Both the position numbers and the translations under genes were made by a program. This document shows positions 1-10,720 of a DNA stretch of 64,000 nucleotides, one piece after another; the first letter of the stretch is position 1, and each line of letters begins with the position of its first letter. A model generated the notes under the pieces. It worked only from the letters and a program-made list of their open reading frames with translations, was not told the DNA's origin and did no database searches. The stretch spans positions 776,035-840,034 of the forward strand of contig JXTC01000088.1 in assembly GCA_002914845.1 (NCBI GenBank), written 5' to 3'. The DNA is from Trema orientale. Taxonomy: Eukaryota > Streptophyta > Magnoliopsida > Rosales > Cannabaceae.

Positions 1-1092
1 TTGGCCTGGATATGAATCATACGATAGATAGCTTCATCAACTTATCATATGAATAGTGGCGTTTTACGCAAAAAAAAAAAAAAAAAAAAAAAAAACTTAT
101 CATTAGGATATTCGGCTTTTTAGTGGTCCCCTTCCGAATTACGTGCACGGTGCACCGTCTATAGTTGCTGACCGAATTTTGATTAAAGAAATAAATTAAA
201 TTCATATGTCGTCTTTTCTTAGATTTATATAGTTATAGGTTTTGTACTTCTTTTAAAAAAAATCTTTTCAGCCAATTTTGTCCAATTCACACAGTTGATA
301 ATTAATTGTAGTAATGAAATTTGGACAAAACATTAACACCCATATATAAAATCTAAGAATCATTCAGCAACAATACTATTTTCTATAAATAGTGGTAACG
401 ATAAAGATCATGTCACTCGTTTCTATGTCTCGTTTTTATGTCGCTTATAAAGAGACGTAGTTTTTTTTACCGCGTCGTTTTATAAATGACGTTGAAAATA
501 ATTTCTGTATTATGTTTTATTTTTTGCTCTTCCAAATTTATTTATATAGCTTTCTTTTTTACTCTATGTTTCACAGAGAGGAGAGAAATTATGGGTGGAG
601 AGAAAGTGAAGAAATATGTGTTCAATGAGAAAAAAATGAGTGATTGAGGATTTTTATAGAGAAATGGATATTATTTATAGTTTTTTTTAATTAATGTTCA
701 TATTTTTTATTTCAAATATAGCTGAGAATTTCAATTGTAGTATATTTATGTCTATATCTATAGATTGATACCTCATATAGTTTGATATAAACGGTCATGT
801 AGCTATATACAGAAAAAAAAAAAAAAAAGCTCCCGAAAGACATTGTTAAAATGAAGCATAAAAAGGGGTCATAAACTAAATTTTTTCCGTCACTATACAC
901 TGAACAACTTTCCATCCTAACTATTTTTTATCTCTAATTTTTTTTCATCCATTTCATTTTGTTTCACCCTACGTACCGAAAATAGTGTGAAAATTTAGTG
1001 GGCCCTTTGATGAAAGTTGCATTATAATATGAAATCTTTACTTCTTGTGTCAATTATTTAAATTGAACAATATGCTTCGTACACATTATTAA
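1..1092. other. AT-rich intergenic DNA
   Basis: No gene was recognised. It contains a pure A tract of about 27 bases near position 69-95 and other A/T runs. Around 417-500 the motif TGTCGTTT or close variants recurs a few times, similar to the tract at 60.1-60.5 kb. Short open frames here are interrupted by homopolymers and look random. Confidence 0.5.
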
Positions 1093-1459
1093 GGATAAAC
1101 GGTAAAAAAAGAAAAAAAAATGAGATTTGAGTGTTCTTTAATTTAAATATCGAAGTTTAGATTCTGCGAAATAATTCTCTAAAATTAAGAACTCCTGAAA
1201 ATTAATACATTGAGTTGACTTTTTGATTAACTTTAAATAATAAAAGACAATAATATCCTTAAAATTAAGTAAAATAATAAGGAATAATGTAGTTTAATGG
1301 AGGATGTTATTGTTTTTTCATTATTAAAATTAGTCAAAAAGTCAGTCTAAGATATTAATTTTTAAAAATTTTTAATCTCATAATATTTTTTGTGGAATTC
1401 AAATTTCAAAATTTAAATTACAGAATACTCAAACTTCACAATATTCCTTTTAATTTATC
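1093..1459. mobile_element. MITE-like inverted-repeat element, family 2 copy 1
   Basis: The two ends are inverted copies of each other: the left arm reads GAGTGTTCTTTAATTTAAAT and the right arm is its near complement ending in ATTTAAATTACAGAATACTC. The outer ends begin GGATAAA on both strands. The interior aligns by eye with the element at 15148-15519, so this is a dispersed family. No clear target duplication was found, so the exact ends and superfamily are uncertain. No coding capacity is seen. Confidence 0.5.
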
Positions 1460-2147
1460 CAATTATATAAATGAAATAAGCGGAAGTATCAAAGGAATAC
1501 TTAAAAGAGAAAAAGAAATGACCTCAAAAGGAAAAGTCGGAAAAAGTATAAAGAAGATAGAAGTAAGAATAATTTGCGGTAAACCACTCACCAAATTAAA
1601 TATTAACTTTTGAGCTTACTATTAGACGCCCGCCACTAGCTCCACCAACACCAAGTTGGACGAGGCATTGACATTGTTGCCAGTCGAATAGTACTAATCC
1701 GACGGCTACAAAAAGGTCGCATCAGCGAAAATTAGTTCCATAAGAAGATAATTAAGATAAAATGATTAAAACACAGTCCGCGTGTTTGACCAAATCTTAA
1801 TCTAACGATGACAAAACACGAAGGTAGCGATCACGTGGAGGTTAAGACTTTAACCAATTCCCATAGCTTGTTTCGCATAGTACGCCAACTATTTATCCTT
1901 TTCTTAGAGATATGTTCTCTAGATATTCGTAGTGCGTGGGAATCATTCAAAGTAGAATTTAACGGATTAATTAATGAGTAGATCAGTACTCGAAATAACG
2001 GAACAAACAGGATAATTCAACTGTCCTGTGTTAAAAGCTACATTTGCACCGGTAAGTTTGTTAAAAGATAGATGGTTCTAAAGATCATTAATTTCTATTA
2101 GGCCTATGGAGCCAGCCAACTCAATAGATAGTTCAGAATATTTCTAT
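1460..2147. other. Intergenic DNA, nothing recognised
   Basis: No coding frame, RNA gene or repeat family could be supported. It is somewhat less AT-rich than its surroundings between about 1615 and 2100. Confidence 0.4.
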
Positions 2148-2156
2148 TTTAACTTC

Positions 2157-2325
2157 GGGCGTGTCTATAATAAGGGCGCTCCTACGTAGGATCCTGTCTA
2201 TTCGCTGTTGGATAAGAATCTGTATAAATAGATTCTCTACAGATTCTCGTTATTCCCACAGATTCCCATCCAACGATAATTAAAGCATGACTCTACGTAG
2301 GGACGCCCCTACCGTAGCCATCCTC
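2157..2325. mobile_element. Mutator-like MITE, copy A
   Basis: This 169-bp non-coding element belongs to the seven-copy family in this window. It is flanked by an identical 9-bp duplication, TTTAACTTC, at 2148-2156 and 2326-2334. Its ends are inverted repeats of the type GGGCGCGTCTACAGTAGGGGCG / GGGGATGGCTACGGTAGGGGCG, and the interior holds the palindromic CAGATTCCC...GGGAATCTG block. The 9-bp duplication is the mark of Mutator-superfamily transposition. It is more diverged from the family consensus than the copies at 56-57 kb. Confidence 0.85.
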
Positions 2326-2334
2326 TTTAACTTC

Positions 2335-3061
2335 ACAAAAAGGAGGTTTATGATAAATGTCATGATTTTTGGCCTTATAATTTACTAGTGGCTTTTAACC
2401 AAACAGAACAATCCGAAATCTGAAAATTCTAAGTAGGACAAAACACCTATATACATCACAAATCTAGAGGGAAGAAAAAACTAATAAATATTTGTTTCGA
2501 GTCTCTCTGCGGGTACGGTAGTAGTACTAGTAGTGCTATACCAAGGGCCAAATCATTATTTTAATTCAAGGAAATAGGACTAAATTCTTTATTTTTTTTA
2601 AAAAAAAGGCATGAAAAACCTGCAAGATATTATCTCTCAATATAATTCGGCTACGCTCAACGAAGTTTTGTTCTTTGAAATTATTGCATAATAATCTACT
2701 TATCAGTACTACTATAAATTTCTCTCTCAATCTATGAAAGCAAATTATCCCTTCATTAGTCTCTTATGTGATTACATAATTTATTCTTCGTAATATTCAT
2801 AACAAAAACTTATTTTGTATTTTAGTAGTTCAATAGTTGAAAATTAATGCTAGAGTCAACATATAAAGAAGCCACATTTTTTTTTATTTGCTTTTTCCGT
2901 GTTATATGAGACCTGTTTTGGGAGTGCTTTTGGAAGCTGGTTTTAGTTTTTAAAAGGGGCTAAGAAAAATTGGGAAAATAAGGCGTTCAATAAATTTATG
3001 CATTGGGCTAGTAGGTTTTAGAATTTATCGTAACTACTAATTTAAGTAAAATTAGAGAAAT
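2335..3061. other. Intergenic DNA, nothing recognised
   Basis: AT-rich sequence without supportable genes or repeats. Confidence 0.4.
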
Positions 3062-3069
3062 ATGATAAA

Positions 3070-3703
3070 TAAAGTTGTCAAATGTGTTGTGCTCACGGTC
3101 ATTTAAATTAGGCACAAACATGCTTTTGTGTCGTGTTAGGCACGATTCATATTTTAGTCGTATCATATCGTGATGTGCCTAAAGTTTAAAATTAGTGGCC
3201 CTCCATTGCCTGTTGGTTCATGCTCTAATGTACAATGTTGTGTCGTAGTTTGTGTTGTGTCGTTCAGTAGACCAAAATTGGCTCATTTAATTGGTAAATT
3301 ATATTAATTTTAGTGTCTTTTTTTATAAACCTTTTTTTTCCCCAAATCATTCAAATATAAAAAAATACCAGCGTAATAAATTAAATATAATACTTTTTAA
3401 CACAAAAGAAGATCTTAAAAAAACTTGAGATATATTTGTATATCATAATTGATATAGATTAAGTATCTCCTAATTAAGTTTCCATTTATATATTAGAAAA
3501 CATATTTATAATCATGTATAACGTTCTACCGTACCATGCCAAAGGGTCGTATTGTGCCATTCTTATAAGCTTGTCACGTGGTAATTAACCCATCGTGCTT
3601 AACTTATGAACCCAACGTGACCTACATTTTGGCGTGGCATGAGGTATCATACTGTACCGCAACAACGTTATGATAGGACGACCTAGCCCTCTTGACAGCT
3701 CTA
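3070..3703. mobile_element. Probable non-autonomous hAT-like element
   Basis: The left end (TAAAGTTGTCAA) and the inverted right end (TAGAGCTGTCAA) match at 10 of 12 positions. The flanking 8-mers ATGATAAA (3062-3069) and ACGATAAG (3704-3711) match at 6 of 8, which fits an aged 8-bp hAT target duplication. Internal sequence carries several CGTGCC/GGCACG-like words near both ends, typical of such elements. No transposase frame is visible. Confidence 0.5.
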
Positions 3704-3711
3704 ACGATAAG

Positions 3712-4813
3712 TGTTGATTTTAAAAAAATAATTTTGCTTATATGATACAATTAATATTTCTAAAATATCGTTCTACAACACACAACCTATAATTTATTAA
3801 ATATTTAAATATTATTTTTAAACAACATAATATTTTATAAATTTATTTATTTCACAGTTGCTTCTCCTCACAACCCAACTGCAGTAGGACTTTAGCGTAA
3901 GTGTGGTACAATACGACAACACCAAACTAACTATAGATATTAAGATGTATTCTAGGAATCCTACAGATCGAGCTACGTTTCCTTTTCCCCTTGAAAAAAA
4001 AAAAATATAATTTTCAAATTGGCGTCTATCTCTTTAAAAATCGGGGAGAGCAAATACATGATTTTAATCTAATTTATTTTTATTTACTAAGAAATTAACT
4101 CAAATTACAAATTGGTTTGCCCCCTTTGCCAATGAGTGTCTCCGCTCCAGGATACTACTGCACTGTAACAAATTGAAACATGAAAACCAGCACATGGTAT
4201 TAGGAAGAAACACATTTACCCCTTAGTTTTTATCAATTAATATCGTATCAAACACTTGTGGAGTTTTTATCAGTATCACATCAAACAGACAAACACTTAT
4301 GGACAAAGGTTCTTGCTTACAGTTACAGTAATATATCATATATCTATTACCTACACTTGCCGTAATATATTATCCAGGCGCATCTCACAGCTCTCTCTAG
4401 TCTTGATCATTGATAAATTCTCTTTTTGAGCATAAAGCTTTGTCTTTTAAATATTCTCAAAATTATATTCCTAAATTTGATAAAGCAAATCAGTCTAACT
4501 ATAGGCTTCTAGTTAAATTTCTGCGCATTGTAATATTTAACAAATCGATTTTGTTAAACTTAATAGTAAAACGAAGTACACATGCGTGCATGAAAATTTT
4601 ATCTTCAAGGGCCTACGATGTAATTTTGAAATGCTTAAAGTTAACTGAAAAAAATATTAATATAACAATAATAGATAATCAGAGTATAATTTGAGCCCGG
4701 CAAATCTTGAATGTAAACGGTAAATATTTTATCAATTCTTTTCTAGATTCATGAATGAATGATTAGCAGACTGGGGAAGGCAGATATTAATAAGTGGGAA
4801 AAGAAATGTAATG
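3712..4813. other. Intergenic DNA, nothing recognised
   Basis: AT-rich. An open frame at 4410-4694 has no recognisable domain and is most likely chance. Confidence 0.4.
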
Positions 4814-4822
4814 CGACCGTCC

Positions 4823-4991
4823 ATATATATTTTTTTTTAAAAAAAAAAAAATGAGAATTAACTAATGACCACCACTTATTACAAATTAAAAGAAAATGAC
4901 ACACACGCACTACTAAGGTTTGAACCCCTGACCACTCCAAACACACACAACTCTCAAACTTTGGACCAACTGAGCTAGTCCCAATTGGCTA
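4823..4991 (-). mobile_element. tRNA-derived SINE
   Basis: Read on the minus strand the element starts with a tRNA-like head that contains a pol III A box (TAGCTCAGTTGG) followed about 50 bases later by a B box (GGTTCAAACC). It ends in a T/A-rich tail. It is flanked by an identical 9-bp duplication, CGACCGTCC, at 4814-4822 and 4992-5000. Internal pol III boxes, terminal A/T tail and target duplication are together the standard structure of a plant SINE mobilised by LINE machinery. It has no protein-coding capacity. Confidence 0.85.
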
Positions 4992-5000
4992 CGACCGTCC

Positions 5001-5394
5001 CTAATTTATGAATCACAAATCACAATTCACAAGACGTGTAGCGCTATTCAACTTATTTTTCTTAGGTAATAGAGCTAATAAATTTTAATTCAGCACACAC
5101 CAGAGGGGGGAAAAAATAAAAAATAAAAAATACTAGACAGCTCTTTCACGCGCTTCGAGTCGCAAGTGGAGCCTTAAATAAGAACAAAAAATCCAAATAT
5201 TAAAATCGAATAAACACTCTCTTTATTAAAAAGAATCACAAAAGTAACCCTTTAAATAGAAGAGGTGCTATCCATTTCGGTCCAAACCCAAAACCCCAAG
5301 AAGAAGTTTCGTTCTGTTTTCGTGGCATTACAACTATTAGACATTAGTCAAATAAACTGAGGCACAGAACAGAGTCCTTTCGTTTTCGATTCGT
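5001..5394. promoter_or_regulatory. Upstream region of the NFD4-like gene
   Basis: About 390 bp between the SINE and the start codon at 5395. The last 150 bp should hold the 5' leader. No unambiguous TATA box could be assigned. Confidence 0.35.
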
Positions 5395-8285
5395 ATGGGT
5401 TTAGGTTCCCAAGCCTCCTCTGTCTCTGTTTCACGGGCCACTAAATGGCTGGGCTTCGTCACCGCCGTATGGGTCCAATCCATATCCGGCAACAACTACA
5501 CCTTCTCCAACTACTCCGACGCCCTCAAGACCCTCATGAACCTAACCCAGCTCCAGCTCAACAACCTCTCCGTCGCCAAAGACATCGGCAAAGCCTTTGG
5601 CCTCCTCGCGGGCCTCGCCTCTGACCGTCTGCCCACTTGGGTCATCCTCCTCATTGGCTCCCTCGAAGGCCTCATCGGTTATGGCACTCAATGGCTCGTC
5701 GTCAGCCAAAAAATCAAGCCCCTCTCTTATTGGCAGGTAAAATACGCACATCATCAACACCTTACTAAGGAAATGTACTAAATGGTAAATAGTGTGACTC
5801 TTCACTACGACCTTACGTAATGAATTAAAGAACCATGAAAATTCACTTTCTACCAAAAATTGTGAAATGATTACTCTGTTTTTTTGTTTATTTTTAGATG
5901 TGCATATTTTTGTGCATGGGAGGGAATAGCTCGACATGGATGAACACGGCCATTCTGGTGACCTGCATACGCAACTTTCGGAAGAACAGGGGCCCAGTAG
6001 CGGGTATCCTGAAGGGCTACGTGGGCCTCAGCACGGCCATCTTCACGGTCCTCTGCTCGGCCCTGTTCAACGACGACCCGGCCCGCTTCCTCCTCATGCT
6101 CTCCGTAGCCCCGCTCGCCGTCTGCGTCACCGCCATGATCTTCCTCCGCGAGATCCCGCCGTCCGACTCGGCGGCCGAGGACCAGGAGGAGTCGAGCTAC
6201 TTCTGGCTCTTCAATGGCGTCGCCCTCGTCGTCGCCCTCTACCTCCTCTCCTACCACTTCATCCCCAACCCCACCAGGCTCTTCTCCCGGATCTTCGCCT
6301 CCGCTCTCCTCGTCCTCCTCGCCTCGCCGCTGGCGATCCCGGCCTACTCGCTCGTCTCGGGTTGGCTCCTCGACCGGATTCGGGTGGGGTCGGGTTCGGA
6401 TCTTGAGAGTCGGGCGGCCGAGCCGTTGCTGAAGCCGGAGATTGCGGAGGCGGCTGTGGAGCCGGCGACGGCGGCGGAGAAGCGGAGCCCGGTGATCGGA
6501 GAGGAGCACACGATAAAGGAGGCGTTGCAGTGTTTGGATTTTTGGATTATGTTTGTGTCGTTTCTGTGTGGAGTTGGGACTGGTTTGGCTGTGATGAACA
6601 ATATGGGTCAGATTGGTTTGGCTCTTGGATATGCCGACGTTTCGATGTTCGTTTCGCTCACTAGCATCTGGGGCTTTTTCGGAAGAATAATTTCGGGTAT
6701 GGTCTCAGAATATTTCATCAGGTACGGTCCATTTCTGTTTTTTTTTTTTAATAAATTTATTTCATTATAATATATAATATGCTCTTTTCTTTACAAAAGT
6801 AATTTTCGTGCTTTATCGTTTTAATTTTGTTATGTTTTTGAGTGTAGGCATTTAGAATGGAAATCCAGTCGAATCCACTCGAGTCTATGTTGAGTTATTT
6901 ACTTATTTTTTAATTGTTATTTAATCGTAAGATATGCTGCGAATCTATAGACTTGACTTTATGTATTTCTGAAATTTATTAGACGAAAGAAAAATGTTGT
7001 TATATTTTTCTTTGTGGAAATTCCATGATAGTGATAGGAGAAAGAGACGGCGAGAAGTTTTCAATTGTTTAGAATTTATTACTAATAGAATTAATATAAC
7101 AGTTTTTAGATTCAGGACAAGTTTTTTCTGAGAGATAAAAATGAAAATATATTTATTATTATTTTTTTACTTCCGATGAAATTGAATTTTGATTTTTTTT
7201 TTAAAAAAGTATTTTATGTCTACTGAATGAAATCTCAGTGGGGCAAAAGATACTGAGGAAATAGCGTAGAATTTGTACTGTGGTCTAATTGAAGTTTCGT
7301 GGCAGATTCATTTGGCCACACGGGGCGCACCTTTTGTTTTGTCCTATTTTAATATAGGGAAAAAGAAAATTTTAAAAAATATATATGCATCCAATTTCTA
7401 GCAGTTTTTGGCACTCTTGAACCACGTATTCGTTTCTTTGGATTATAATGTGCTTGGGAACCCCAACAAGTCCAAATTTACTAATTTTATAAGGTGTAGT
7501 AGAATTTAACTCTTAGTTAAGTCCCTAATTGTTAATCAAGCCTGTATGGACCATGTTCTACTTTAGACCTAAGAAGTAACTTCTAGTCTTCTACCTAATA
7601 CTCTACTCTGGACCAGTTCATTTCAGCTTTCAGAAAGTTAGATATGCCATAATGTCTAAGTTGAAAGTTAGTTTGTACCAACTGGGACGTTTCAACCAAC
7701 ATTCTTTATTTCTTTGTCAACTAAATAACATACTTCTGAAAGCCATAGAATATTTTTGTTACATTGTCAAATCATGTAATAACTCGTGTTATTTATTTAT
7801 TTATTTTTAAATACAGGAGAGCTGCAACACCAAGGCCACTATGGAATGCTGCTTCTCAGATTCTAATGGCTGTTGGCTACGTACTAATGGCAATTGCTAT
7901 GCCTGGTTCTCTCTACATCGGCTCAATTGTAGTGGGAATTTGCTACGGAATTCGATTGGCTATCACGGTCCCAACTGCATCTGAACTCTTTGGCCTCAAA
8001 TATTATGGTCTGATCTACAACATCCTAATTCTCAACCTCCCTCTCGGGTCATTCCTCTTCTCCGGTCTCCTCGCCGGAATTCTTTACGATTTGGAGGCTA
8101 CCCCGATGGCCGGTGGCGGCAACACGTGTGTCGGTGCACATTGTTACAGGCTTGTGTTTGTGGTCATGGCATTTGCGTGCATTGTTGGTTTTGGATTGGA
8201 CATTTTGTTGTCTATTAGAACCAGAAACCTTTACAACAAGATTCAAGCGAGCAAGAGATCAAAGAAATCGGCGGTTCTCCAATAG
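5395..8285 (+). CDS. Nodulin-like/NFD4-type major facilitator transporter
   Basis: Three exons, 5395-5736, 5898-6721 and 7817-8285, join through GT-AG introns in phases 0 and 2 to give 544 residues, close to the usual size of this family. The N-terminal part (about residues 10-260) carries the nodulin-like half of an MFS fold, including GNNYTFSNYS after the first membrane segment and several further hydrophobic helices. The C-terminal half, with motifs such as GFFGRIISGM and VGICYGIRLAITVPTASELF, is the second MFS half. These proteins (Arabidopsis NUCLEAR FUSION DEFECTIVE 4 and relatives) are polytopic membrane proteins whose substrate is mostly unknown. Between about 5936 and 6500 exon 2 is strikingly GC-rich relative to everything around it and throws off long open frames in other frames. 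Intron 2 is about 1.1 kb and AT-rich. The family assignment is firm; the transported substrate is not inferable. Confidence 0.93.
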
Positions 8286-8998
8286 AGTAATGAGAACCAT
8301 GTGGATTTACAAGTCAGAGGATTGATGGGCTTTTTGCCATGTGATATCCCCATATTAAGCATCAGCTAGTTTGTCATTCTTTGAAGGAAGACATCACTTC
8401 TTCGATAAGATCAAGCATGTCCTACCCCCCCTAAAAAAAATGAGAAAAAGAATGTTAGTACATTGTATGTTTAATAAGTTACCTTCAGATTCAATTTTGT
8501 GCAAAATTTTCCTTCCATTTTGTTCCAATCAATCTCTACGAGTCCATTTATGTTTGGGCCTAGTCAGCTGTGAGCCTGTGAGTTATAATTTGCCAATTGT
8601 ATTCGAATTTATGAAAGCCAGTTTGCATTCATGTGTCTGAACTCATTATCCTTGAACTCTAGTGAAAAATTAAGTCGTAGAATATCAAAACATGCGTAGC
8701 ATCAGAGACAAAGTGGCGAAATAAATTACTCAAAAGTAAAAACAAGGTCTCTTTCAACAAAAGTAGGACTACTTTCTGCGTTTTATCTCTATATATACGC
8801 ACAATGTGGTGCTGGATGGAATTAAGCTTCAAGGATAATCGTGGTTAATTACTAAGAAATTTTAGTAATTGGATTTCATCAAGAGAATGTGGAAGTTCTA
8901 TGTGGAAAACTACCCCAAAAGTACACTTAAAAAATAAATCAAGGAAAAGGTAAAAGAACCTCGAAACAGGGGAAACTGATTTCAAAAATAAAAAAAAT
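8286..8998. other. 3' flank of the NFD4-like gene
   Basis: Probably contains the 3' untranslated region in its first 300 bases. An 89-codon frame at 8371-8640 has no recognisable domain. Confidence 0.4.
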
Positions 8999-9070
8999 TC
9001 CGTTGCCGGGACTTGAACCCGGGTCTCTCGGGTGAGAGCCGAGTATCCTGACCAACTAGACTACAACGGA
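8999..9070 (-). tRNA. tRNA-Glu (anticodon CTC)
   Basis: The minus strand folds as a 72-nt cloverleaf: acceptor stem TCCGTTG/CAACGGA, anticodon stem CTCGG/CCGAG around the loop CTCTCAC (anticodon CTC, reading GAG), and T arm with GGTTCAAGTCC. There is no intron. A run of T immediately follows the 3' end as a pol III terminator, and a CAA motif lies about 10 bases upstream, as is usual in plants. It differs at two D-arm positions from the second copy at 11326-11397. Confidence 0.96.
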
Positions 9071-10720
9071 TTTTCGAGTTGAAAGCATGCTACAAATATA
9101 TGAAAAGACAACCCCCAATGTACATTACCGATAGTACTATCATTGCGTCTTAAACTTTCTCAGATCCAATGAGATTACTCCCAGTTACATTGACATTATT
9201 ATTTCATCCAAAAAAGAAAAAAAAAATTATATTAAGGAGAGTGGAAAAGAGAGTCCATTCCTCTCAATATTATGACCTTTCCACGGTTCAAGACTTTAGC
9301 CCCACATGTGGATCCAAATTTAACGACCCTTTTCATCATAACTGAGGAAAAACTGTAGCTCTTACAAGTAAAGTACATAAATGAATCCATTTATAAACTA
9401 CATCATGCTTATAGATTCCACGTGAACCACATAAACTTTCGATCACAAAAATCACACGTACGAAGACAGAATGTCACGGAGGGTATAGCTCTATCTCAAG
9501 ACGGATTTATTAGTGGTGGCAAATGTCAGCTCTTTTCTGCCTCGATGAGTTCCAGCTAGCTTCATTAACCTGCCAAACACAAGTATTTGTCTTCAATTCC
9601 CCTTCAACCTACCGACACTTCTCCTTTTGGGTTTAACTTGGATTTTACCTTATTCCCACCTCTATCATGCCAAAGCTTGATTAAGAGAATTAAGTTAATT
9701 TTAGAACGAAACGTAGAAAATGTGTAAATTGCAAAACTAGGCTTCTTATTATTCATGTTAAAGCAATCCATCTAAATACGTACACTAAAAGACAGTGTGT
9801 AATGGGCATAAGTGAATTTTGGAACTAGCGTCTGTCACAAATATAAAAATGATACAATATATTATATATGAAATTTGTCGTCACCAATATGTTTTCTGTT
9901 TCTGTGTTCAGGTTCCCACTTTCATTTTCTTGTTTGTGGCAATAATTCCCTTCCCACGAGCATGTTGATCCTTATGGTCCCCTGTGGTATGCAATGCGCG
10001 CGTGCAAAGCTCTAAAGTCCGAGCCATGAAATCTTTTTAAGGGACACTGTTAAATGCAGGAGAATAAAGCTAGTACAACCTGACTTGCCGTCTAAACTAC
10101 GCTCTATCAAACGGCGCCGTAACAGTACGACTCCGCCAATTTTTTGTTACTTTCACATACATAACTTAGCCCAAGTGTCTAAGAACCCATTGTAGCCAAT
10201 TGTAATACAAGATCATGGGCTAATTAACCCAACACGGCTACTAAAATGTCACGTAAAGGCTCTTCTAAATTCTCATGACAATGATAATTCACATTAAGGC
10301 ATCCTAGACTTAAGTTTAGGCAAATATCGATACGGCCAAATAAAGGAATACAAACTTAACTTCTATATGGTCAAGGATTAGAAAGGCCAATAGAATGAAA
10401 AGAAAAGAAACTAAAAAGCACCAAACATTGCATAATAGTACTTCTTGGCCAACGGTTGGGATGTCCCTCTATAAATTTACATGTAGTCACATGTGAAAGG
10501 TCTCACACCAGTCACAAAATTTGTAAGGCATGTGAACTGGGCACGGAGTTGGAGTACAGAGCTGCCTCTGTTCCCTTGTGACTGACCATCATATAGTATT
10601 CTCAGCCTCAGTGGGCTTATCTCTTGTTAACTTATTCCATTATTTTGTAGAGCGTTACTGATCATCAGAACCAAGCCACTCCTATTAATGGGTAGTACCA
10701 ATAGTTTAAAGCAGCAGAAT
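9071..10720. other. Intergenic DNA between the tRNA and the xylanase gene
   Basis: No gene or repeat was recognised. The last few hundred bases should hold the promoter of the xylanase gene; no clear core element could be fixed. Confidence 0.4.

Noticed and set aside
5871..6509. Long minus-strand frame, Arg/Glu-rich, opposite exon 2 of the NFD4-like gene
   Set aside because: It is the shadow of the GC-rich coding exon on the other strand and has no domain of its own.
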